Part shown: positions 1 to 6,230 of the stretch, piece by piece | Layout: each line of letters begins with the position of its first letter | How positions within the stretch are numbered: position 1 is the first letter of the stretch | From: a virus | IMG/VR virus record: IMGVR_UViG_3300023170_000011 | Location: 42,376 to 106,375 of that record | Strand: one strand, 5' to 3' | Length of the DNA stretch: 64,000 bases | The notes under the pieces: model-generated | What the model saw: only the letters and a program-made list of their open reading frames with translations | Database searches by the model: none | What the model was told of the DNA's origin: nothing | Translations under genes and position numbers: made by a program

Positions 1-1
1 A

Positions 2-136
2 TTTATTGATAACGGGGATAAAGGACACAAGCAAATAATATCCCACTTTAAACTAGATACTATGCCCTCTGGTGTTTACAATTCTCCTACGGTATACAAC
101 AACACTAAGCTTGGAATCGAAGCTATTGGAAGTTAG
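2..136 (+). CDS. C-terminal end of an unidentified protein (partial)
   Basis: The window opens inside a reading frame that runs without a stop from base 2 to a TAG at 134-136, giving the last 44 residues of a protein whose start lies upstream of the window. The tail is polar (Asn, Tyr, Thr, Gly) and ends in IEAIGS after the rest of LG. Nothing in it identifies a family. It is on the same strand as, and 34 bases before, the UvdE-fold gene. Confidence 0.5.
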   Translation, partial: FIDNGDKGHKQIISHFKLDTMPSGVYNSPTVYNNTKLGIEAIGS

Positions 137-170
137 AAACTTTTGATCGTTTGCCTGCTAAAACACTTTG

Positions 171-1049
171 ATGATACTAGGCAGGAATTTAAATCGGATA
201 GGTTATACTAGCAAGGTAATTGGTCCAAAGACCAAGGACGTGTCTATTTTTGCCGAAACTGTGTTGGGACTAGTTTCAGAAAATCAAGAAAGAGGCATAT
301 CTGTTACCTGTATAGAGGTAGAACAAGGATTCCATCCTTTGGACTTTTCCGTCATCGAGGACGGTAGCCAGGAATCTGATGTTATCTGGGAAGTTTTCCA
401 ATTTTTGAAGTCAAATCGACATCGTCTTTTCTTCTTCCTGCCAAGTTACTATTTTTTGGGGAGTCAAATTCCTGAAGTTGTAACTGGCACAAAAGAAGTC
501 TTAAAATCCCTATCTGTATTCCTTGACCAGGTTGGTGTAAGGGAAACGTCTATAATTCTTAGGATTGGTAGCGCTTATGGTGCAAGGAAGCCTACTATGG
601 AAAGATTTTGTGATGTGATAGAAGGGCTTGAGAGTTCAATAGGTGAAAAGCTTTCGGTGTGTAATGACGAGAAGCCAAGCCTTTTTTCTGTAACCGATTT
701 ATTAAGTGGGATATTTTACAGGATTGGGATCCCTATAGTTTTTAGATTTTTACCACATCAGTTTAATGCTGGTAGCCTTTCTACTAGGGAGGCTTACTTT
801 CTAGCGGTTTCAACTTGGGTTAAAGGAAAGGTACCTATTTTTATGCATTCTGAATCCTCCGAGGTTGATGAGAATGGTATTTCCCTTTCCCCAGCACCCT
901 CTGATTATCTAAGACATCGAATACCAACTTTTGGTTTAGAAATAGATGTCATCATAGATCTCCCAACAGGATTGAATGGGTGTATGCATTACTTGGCTAA
1001 TTCGATTTCTTTCAAGCCAATGGTAATCAACAAAATTGGAAAGAAATAA
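171..1049 (+). CDS. UvdE/UvsE-fold protein, probably catalytically degenerate
   Basis: The 292-residue protein follows the TIM-barrel layout of UV damage endonucleases from end to end: RIGYTSK at the N-terminus, a FLPSYYFLGS segment, LRIGSAYGARK, CNDEKPSLFSVTDLL, GIPIVFRFLPHQFNAG, a MHSE segment and PTFGLEIDVIIDLP. In active family members (recalled, not aligned here) the matching positions are HPGQ, H-x-GG-x-YG-K, ENDE, D-x-x-HH and VEAK, which hold the metal cluster. Here most of those ligands are replaced (H by L or F, H by R, E by C, D by R, H by P, E by D); only the HSE and HQ histidines remain. The fold call is fairly firm. Loss of catalysis is inferred. I chose the ATG at 171 over the adjacent in-frame TTG. 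It heads a repair-gene run with the glycosylase and exonuclease. Confidence 0.72.
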   Translation: MILGRNLNRIGYTSKVIGPKTKDVSIFAETVLGLVSENQERGISVTCIEVEQGFHPLDFSVIEDGSQESDVIWEVFQFLKSNRHRLFFFLPSYYFLGSQIPEVVTGTKEVLKSLSVFLDQVGVRETSIILRIGSAYGARKPTMERFCDVIEGLESSIGEKLSVCNDEKPSLFSVTDLLSGIFYRIGIPIVFRFLPHQFNAGSLSTREAYFLAVSTWVKGKVPIFMHSESSEVDENGISLSPAPSDYLRHRIPTFGLEIDVIIDLPTGLNGCMHYLANSISFKPMVINKIGKK

Positions 1050-1095
1050 TTTTTATTGTACGCTTCCTTTGCTTAGTTTTGTCTAAATTCTAAAT

Positions 1096-1890
1096 ATGCC
1101 GGAATTAGCTGAATTGAAATTAACCTCGGATTTTGTAAATCTAGCATCTGAGAATAAAGCCTTTACTCACATTAGTAAGAACCCGGACCACAAGTGGAAT
1201 GAAATTGACTTTGGTGAGGATTTTACAATAGAATCCCAAAGTAGAGGAAAGGAAATTAAACTGGTGTTAAGATCTACACAAACAGATAGAACAAGTAATC
1301 TAATGATGACTATGGGTATGGGAGGGCATTTTCAATGGGCAAATCCAAGGGAAAGCATTAAGCACACACATCTTTTTTTCCATGCTAAAAATGGAGGACA
1401 CCTAGCCTTTGTTGACGTTCGTAGATTTGGTAAATGGAAATGGGGAGATTGGAATAAAGATAGAGGCCCAGATCCTACCACCGAGTATTTTTTGTTCTGT
1501 AACAATATATTGAAGAATTTACATAAACTTGCTTTTGATCATCCTATCTACGAGGTTTTAATGAATCAGAGATATTTCAATGGGATTGGGAATTACCTTA
1601 GAGCTGAAATATTGTTTCGAATACCCGATGAGGATCCGTTTGTTCCTGCACGAGATTACATAAAGAGGAATACATGGGAGCTTTTTGAACTCTGTCGGGA
1701 CATCCCAATTAAAGTTTATGAAATTGGTGGTGGTACTATAAAGGACTGGAAAAACCCTTTTGGGGAGGTTTCATCAGTTTCAGATCTTATGTTATGCTAT
1801 GGAAATCCACATATGCTCAAAATTAAAGACAGAGGTGGGAGGATGTTCTGGTATGACCCAAAATGGAAAAGAATAGAATATGATAGATAA
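1096..1890 (+). CDS. Fpg/Nei-family DNA glycosylase, NEIL1-like (zincless finger)
   Basis: A bifunctional base-excision glycosylase/AP lyase of 264 residues is predicted. It starts with the family PE dipeptide (Pro2 catalytic nucleophile, Glu3), has a conserved lysine in SRGKEIKL (about residue 52), VDVRRFGKW, and a helix-two-turn-helix around residues 152-176 containing NQRYFNGIGNYLRAEILFR. The C-terminus has CYGNPHML followed by DRGGRMFWYDP and no cysteine pairs, so it lacks the zinc finger of bacterial Fpg/Nei and instead resembles the zincless finger of animal NEIL1 and a mimivirus Nei. Resemblance to NEIL1 is strong across the H2TH. The stop overlaps the start of the exonuclease gene by 11 bases, suggesting translational coupling. 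Likely substrates are oxidised pyrimidines, by family analogy. Confidence 0.9.
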   Translation: MPELAELKLTSDFVNLASENKAFTHISKNPDHKWNEIDFGEDFTIESQSRGKEIKLVLRSTQTDRTSNLMMTMGMGGHFQWANPRESIKHTHLFFHAKNGGHLAFVDVRRFGKWKWGDWNKDRGPDPTTEYFLFCNNILKNLHKLAFDHPIYEVLMNQRYFNGIGNYLRAEILFRIPDEDPFVPARDYIKRNTWELFELCRDIPIKVYEIGGGTIKDWKNPFGEVSSVSDLMLCYGNPHMLKIKDRGGRMFWYDPKWKRIEYDR

Positions 1891-2587
1891 AAGAATTTTA
1901 GAGAATTGTCTCTTCTTAGATGTTGAGACTGCAACAGGCTGTCCTGATTTTGAAACCCTGTCTGAGGTGGATCCTAGACTAGCGGAACTTTGGAAAAAGA
2001 GAGCAAAATACTACAGAACTGTATACGAGGATATGAACGGACTTGCTACTTCTGAGATTTATAAAGAAAAAGCAACTCTGGAGCCGGAATTTTCAAAAGT
2101 AGTTTGTGTGTCCTTTGGTGTACATCAAGAGAATGGGCAGTTTCGTATGACTTCCTTCTACGGAGAGGACGAGGAAGATATTCTCATGAAGACTGCTAAG
2201 GTTTTTAATAATGCTCTTGCTAAGAACATGAAGCTCGCAGGACATAATATAAAGGGCTTTGATATTCCCTGCCTTGGTAAGAGGATGATTTATAAACTAA
2301 GTTCTCCTGTGCTTCCACAAAACCTTGTTATTTGGGACAAAAAGCCATGGGAGATTCCATATTTGGATACGTCGGAGGTTTTCTCATTTGGTAGTTGGTC
2401 GCACCAAAAGTACCTTTCACTAGACCTTCTTGCTTGTTCGTTAGGAGTTGACTCCCCTAAGGGTGATATGGACGGATCTAAGGTTAGTGAAGCCTACTGG
2501 AATGATAGAGATTTTGAAAAGATTAAAGAATATTGTGAAAGGGATGTCCAAACCGTAATAGACGTCCTAAACAAAGTAGCAACATAG
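1880..2587 (+). CDS. DnaQ-fold 3'-5' exonuclease (PolB-exonuclease-like)
   Basis: A 235-residue stand-alone ribonuclease-H-fold exonuclease. Motif I is FLDVETATG (Asp14, Glu16), motif II is GHNIKGFDIP (about residue 121) and motif III is YCERDVQTV near the C-terminus; together they supply the DEDD-type carboxylates for two-metal hydrolysis, with Tyr in motif III (DEDDy). The arrangement resembles the predicted 3'-5' exonuclease family related to the proofreading domain of family B polymerases. No polymerase domain is attached. It overlaps the NEIL1-like gene by 11 bases and ends the left-hand repair cassette; a terminator follows directly. A role in repair or trimming of DNA ends is an inference from the neighbours. 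Confidence 0.85.
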   Translation: MIDKRILENCLFLDVETATGCPDFETLSEVDPRLAELWKKRAKYYRTVYEDMNGLATSEIYKEKATLEPEFSKVVCVSFGVHQENGQFRMTSFYGEDEEDILMKTAKVFNNALAKNMKLAGHNIKGFDIPCLGKRMIYKLSSPVLPQNLVIWDKKPWEIPYLDTSEVFSFGSWSHQKYLSLDLLACSLGVDSPKGDMDGSKVSEAYWNDRDFEKIKEYCERDVQTVIDVLNKVAT

Positions 2588-2611
2588 AATTTCCTTTTTC
2601 TATTTCCTTCG

Positions 2612-2652
2612 GGGATTGTTTGGATATATAAAGTCCAAATAATCCCTTTTTT
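2612..2652 (+). terminator. Strong intrinsic terminator with a promoter-like loop
   Basis: Bases 2612-2624 (GGGATTGTTTGGA) pair with 2634-2646 (TCCAAATAATCCC), 13 pairs with one G-T wobble, around the nine-base loop TATATAAAG, followed by six T (2647-2652). It ends the repair cassette. The loop plus the stem top is itself the recurring late-promoter-like motif. Confidence 0.85.
2622..2633 (+). promoter_or_regulatory. Late-promoter-like motif GGATATATAAAG
   Basis: This is one of two exact copies of the best form of the recurring intergenic motif. It lies 31 bases before the GTG of the nucleotidyltransferase gene and sits inside the hairpin of the preceding terminator. Confidence 0.65.
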
Positions 2653-3444
2653 GTGGGCGCAGTTTTAGATTTTAACAGATTTGTTTTAAATGAGGATAAG
2701 ATTGGTTCTTTTTATAACGATGAACTAAATCCAAAGTTCTGGGACAAATACAAAAACAAGAATGGTGAAACCCAATGGGTCTTTGATAGGCTAGTAAGAA
2801 AAAAGCTGCTTAAGATAGCCGAAGACTTCTATGAAAAATATAGTGATCTATTGGGAGACCTACCTATCGAGGATATACAACTCACTGGATCACTAGCTAA
2901 TTTTAACTATACAGATAAGTCAGATCTTGATGTTCACGTGCTGGTTGACTTTAATAAGGTAAAGTCAAAACCAGAGATGGTAAAAGCAGCAGTTGATGGT
3001 ATTAGGTTTGTTTGGAATCTAAGACATGATGTTGTTATTAGAAACCATGACGTTGAGCTTTATCTCCAGAATATACACGAGCCACATACAGCTTCTGGCC
3101 TTTATTCCCTGCTTAATGATAAGTGGATTAGAAAACCAAAGTTTGATCCCCCGGAGGTAGACGAGCAAGATGTAAGAAAGAAGTTTGATGGATTAGCATC
3201 CGAGATTAATCAAATGGAATCAAAGCTTGTTATTTCTGCATCACTTCCCAAAGATGCAAAGGAGATGTATAAAAGACTTCTTAGGCTGAAGGAGAAGATA
3301 CAGAAAATGAGAAAAGACGGACTTTCAAAGGACGGAGAATTCTCGATAGGTAACCTCGCCTTTAAAATGCTAAGAAACGAGGGATATATAAGTAAGCTCA
3401 TAGATTTAATTTCAAAAGCTTACGCTAGAATTTATTCAGAGTAA
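2653..3444 (+). CDS. Nucleotidyltransferase-fold protein with capsid-targeting-like leader
   Basis: This 263-residue protein has the polymerase-beta-type nucleotidyltransferase signature: GS at residues 79-80, then SDLDVHVLVD with Asp91 and Asp93, and a third acidic residue in DVELYL (about Glu135). Such enzymes transfer a nucleotide to RNA, protein or a small molecule; the target is unknown. The C-terminal third is helical and charged. The N-terminus reads VLDFNRFVLNED, matching the leader pattern of neighbouring head proteins and containing L-N-E at 12-14, a fit to the T4 prohead protease rule. I infer that it may be packaged and trimmed. The start is GTG at 2653: the frame is closed by a TAA at 2629 and no ATG follows for most of the protein. 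Confidence 0.78.
   Translation: MGAVLDFNRFVLNEDKIGSFYNDELNPKFWDKYKNKNGETQWVFDRLVRKKLLKIAEDFYEKYSDLLGDLPIEDIQLTGSLANFNYTDKSDLDVHVLVDFNKVKSKPEMVKAAVDGIRFVWNLRHDVVIRNHDVELYLQNIHEPHTASGLYSLLNDKWIRKPKFDPPEVDEQDVRKKFDGLASEINQMESKLVISASLPKDAKEMYKRLLRLKEKIQKMRKDGLSKDGEFSIGNLAFKMLRNEGYISKLIDLISKAYARIYSE
3382..3393 (+). promoter_or_regulatory. Possible late promoter inside the nucleotidyltransferase gene
   Basis: GGATATATAAGT matches the motif at 10 of 12 positions and lies 81 bases before the next start. It is within coding sequence and farther from the start than the intergenic copies, so it may be chance. Confidence 0.25.
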
Positions 3445-3462
3445 AAACTTTATTAGAATAGC

Positions 3463-6162
3463 ATGATACTAGTATTTAGAAAGGGCCTTGAATATAATGG
3501 GAGCATGAACGGCCTCCCAGAAAACCAAGACGAGAACATTTTCCCAATCATGTCGGTTCCTCTTGATTTAGAGGGCGAAGAAACTGACCTTAATGATTTT
3601 CAATGGTGGGCATATTCTGACAAGTGGAATGAGTGGCTAAAAGATAACCCAAGAGAATGGAAAGCTGAATCTCATGACGTGAGGTTTGATAAGGCTGAGC
3701 AAATTTTAGAAGGTATAGTAACTGCTAAAAATCCTGTTACCGAATACGTTTCCCACCAGGCTAAGAGTTTATGGAAAAACGGTGAGGTTTCTTCCTTTTC
3801 TGATTATGTAAAAATGTTAGAAGCAGAAAGCACATCTGGATCTAGAGATGCTGCTAAGAAGTTTATTAAACTCGGGTATGCTTTAGAAAAACTTTCAAAA
3901 GAAGGAAAGCTTAAAGACGTCTTAAAGATGGAAGATCTCGAAGATGATAAGGAATATGCGGTTGTTGTCGATCCAATGACCGAGAGCGGTGACCCAGTTC
4001 AAGAGGCAAGACAGGCTTTGAGAATAAAGAAAATTGGGGATTCTGCCGGTATCATTATAGCTGAGGTTGATTACAGCATCCCATTGGGTGAAGTAGAGGA
4101 CACTAAGGATTTCATGGACAAGGTCGCAGAATTTGCTAAAGATGTAGCAATTGGAGGTGCAGGTCTTGCGGCACTTTATGGTGTAGCTCAAGTAGCTGGG
4201 TCTCTGTTCTTAGGATGGCAACTTTTAAAAGGAGCACGTGGTATTTACCGTACGCTCGGAAGGGCTAGAAGAATTCATAGCGCTGTTGCCGGTGCAAGAA
4301 CTGCAGGAGCACCTGCTTGGAACACGGTTAGATCTTTTGCTACAAGAGCTTTTACAAGAAGAGCAGGGGCACAAGCAGTTGCAAATGCTGCTAGAATTAC
4401 CTTACCTTCCGGTGCATTTGTTGAGGGCGGATTAGCTTACTCTACAAGAGCAACTGGAAATGTTCTTTTAAAAGGTGCAGCAGAAAAATCCGTTAAGTCA
4501 GCAGCACAAAGACTGGTAGCTCAAGGCGGAGCAAGAGCGGCAACAGCAGTAGCTGGTAGAGGAGCTGTAGCTGCTGGTGCAAGCTCAGCTGTAGCTGCTG
4601 AAGCTTCTAATCCAGTCGGATGGATTTTGCTAGCAGCTCAGGCAGTCGGTTCTGGAATTAATCAACTATGGAATTGGTATAGTGATAAACAAGCACCTAG
4701 GTACGGTGAAGTTGAGGACTTTGCATATGGAAGTTTTAATCCTAAAAATATTCCTGTAGGAAAGGCAATAACCGTTTGCTGGACTAGCGACGGTGGTGCA
4801 GGATGGGGTGAATATATCCTGGATATCTTAACTATGTCTAAGGATGATACTAGAACAACTATGGAATTGGTCAAACTTGGTGAGTTTGATGATAGGTCAG
4901 TTTTTGTAATGCTTCAAGTAAACTCAGAAATGTTTGAAAAGGCTATGAAGGATAACGACCTTATACTACTGTCTTTTGCTAACAATGATAAATTTGAAAG
5001 AGGAACATTTGATAATGATGATCTGGAATTCCAAACTATAGTTATTCCTGATATTACTGAACTTACAATTGGTACATCCTTTGTTGGATACTCAACATGG
5101 ACCGAAATGAAAGAGGCTTATAAAGAGAGCCCTGATAGCCCAATTTACGTACCAAGCGGAGCAAGAAAGGATTATCAATTCCATTACACAGACAAGGACG
5201 GAAACGATGTAAATGTAACTGGAACCCTTGTAAATGAAAATGAGATAAGTGACACAGTCCTACAGGATTTAGTTCCTGGTGCAGCTGGTGCTGTTGAGGA
5301 ATCTGCTAGTCCCGGTCTAGATTATTCGCACCTGGTAAATGAAAGCAAGGTATTATCATTCAACGACTTCTCAAATAGAGCTAATCCTATAATGGAAGAA
5401 GACGAAAACTCTCCAGAAGAAGATGGGAATACAGAAAATGCTGAGAGTACAGAATCCACTGAATCCACAGAAGGGAATACTTACGAGGAAGATTTGCTAA
5501 CCTCTCTTTCTGCTGCATCTCCACTCGAGACAGAATATAGTCAAATACCAGTATTAGCATATAGAGTTAATAGAATAAGTTTTGTCGACCCAACTGTTAA
5601 TGAAGATGTTGATCAGTTTAACTACTTTATAATCGGCGAGCAAAGTATGGATCCTAAACCAAATCAGCCAATCCTGGTTGAATCCGCTTCGGAGGATGCT
5701 ATTGAAGAACCTAGATTTGGATTGAAAACATACGTACCTCCAGTAGAGGATGATGAAAAAAAGGATGATAAGGAAGATGAGATTGATGACCCTGAAGTAA
5801 TTGATATCGAAGACGTCGATGAACCATCATCTAAAATGGTAAGAACACAAAGAGGCGATGTTCAAATAAAAAGCAAATCAGGATCCCTAACTATTAAAGA
5901 TAGAGAAATGGAAGGTGGCATTAACATCTTTGATGAATTTGCAAACTCTAGCTTGAAGAAAAAACTTAATATCGATGATTGGAAAAACATAACTAGCGTA
6001 AAGGTTAGGTATGATAATGAGGGAGAACCTAAAAAGGTAATTTTGAAAAACAGGTTTGCAAAAGTTGGTGATAGGAGAAGGGTTTTACAGAAAGGGGAGC
6101 AAGGATTTGAATCTGCTTTAAAATTTGCAGAGTCTGTAGAAGATGGTATATCTTTCTCCTGA
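3463..6162 (+). CDS. Large head-cluster protein with hydrophobic Ala/Gly-rich centre
   Basis: I do not recognise a family for this 899-residue protein. Residues 1-225 are polar and helical. Residues 227-256 (GGAGLAALYG, then SLFLGW) look like a membrane hairpin, followed by an Arg/Ala-rich stretch to about 380 and a second hydrophobic segment (PVGWILLAAQAVG, about 385-400). Residues 410-600 look globular. A linker contains V-N-E (625-627) followed by VLSFNDF, the leader-like motif of its neighbours, so the C-terminal part may be released by the prohead protease. A very acidic stretch lies at about 754-790. It sits between the nucleotidyltransferase and the protease. An ejected or membrane-inserting virion protein is one reading; a portal is not supported. 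Met15 (3505) is an alternative start. Confidence 0.7.
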   Translation: MILVFRKGLEYNGSMNGLPENQDENIFPIMSVPLDLEGEETDLNDFQWWAYSDKWNEWLKDNPREWKAESHDVRFDKAEQILEGIVTAKNPVTEYVSHQAKSLWKNGEVSSFSDYVKMLEAESTSGSRDAAKKFIKLGYALEKLSKEGKLKDVLKMEDLEDDKEYAVVVDPMTESGDPVQEARQALRIKKIGDSAGIIIAEVDYSIPLGEVEDTKDFMDKVAEFAKDVAIGGAGLAALYGVAQVAGSLFLGWQLLKGARGIYRTLGRARRIHSAVAGARTAGAPAWNTVRSFATRAFTRRAGAQAVANAARITLPSGAFVEGGLAYSTRATGNVLLKGAAEKSVKSAAQRLVAQGGARAATAVAGRGAVAAGASSAVAAEASNPVGWILLAAQAVGSGINQLWNWYSDKQAPRYGEVEDFAYGSFNPKNIPVGKAITVCWTSDGGAGWGEYILDILTMSKDDTRTTMELVKLGEFDDRSVFVMLQVNSEMFEKAMKDNDLILLSFANNDKFERGTFDNDDLEFQTIVIPDITELTIGTSFVGYSTWTEMKEAYKESPDSPIYVPSGARKDYQFHYTDKDGNDVNVTGTLVNENEISDTVLQDLVPGAAGAVEESASPGLDYSHLVNESKVLSFNDFSNRANPIMEEDENSPEEDGNTENAESTESTESTEGNTYEEDLLTSLSAASPLETEYSQIPVLAYRVNRISFVDPTVNEDVDQFNYFIIGEQSMDPKPNQPILVESASEDAIEEPRFGLKTYVPPVEDDEKKDDKEDEIDDPEVIDIEDVDEPSSKMVRTQRGDVQIKSKSGSLTIKDREMEGGINIFDEFANSSLKKKLNIDDWKNITSVKVRYDNEGEPKKVILKNRFAKVGDRRRVLQKGEQGFESALKFAESVEDGISFS

Positions 6163-6195
6163 TAAAAAAACGTCAAATTTTCTGAAAAAGAAAAT

Positions 6196-6207
6196 GGATA
6201 TATAAAG
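6196..6207 (+). promoter_or_regulatory. Late-promoter-like motif GGATATATAAAG
   Basis: Exact copy of the motif at 2622, placed in the 68-base gap 35 bases before the protease-scaffold start. No Shine-Dalgarno is obvious before that start. Confidence 0.7.
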
Positions 6208-6230
6208 TTAAATAATAGCAAAGTCAAGAA

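Noticed and set aside
3463-6162. Portal protein, because it lies upstream of the protease
   Set aside because: No portal motifs are visible, and the hydrophobic Ala/Gly-rich centre and acidic tail do not fit a gp20-type portal.
6177-6195. Hairpin ATTTTCT/AGAAAAT after the 899-residue gene as a terminator
   Set aside because: The stem is nearly all A-T and no T tract follows.
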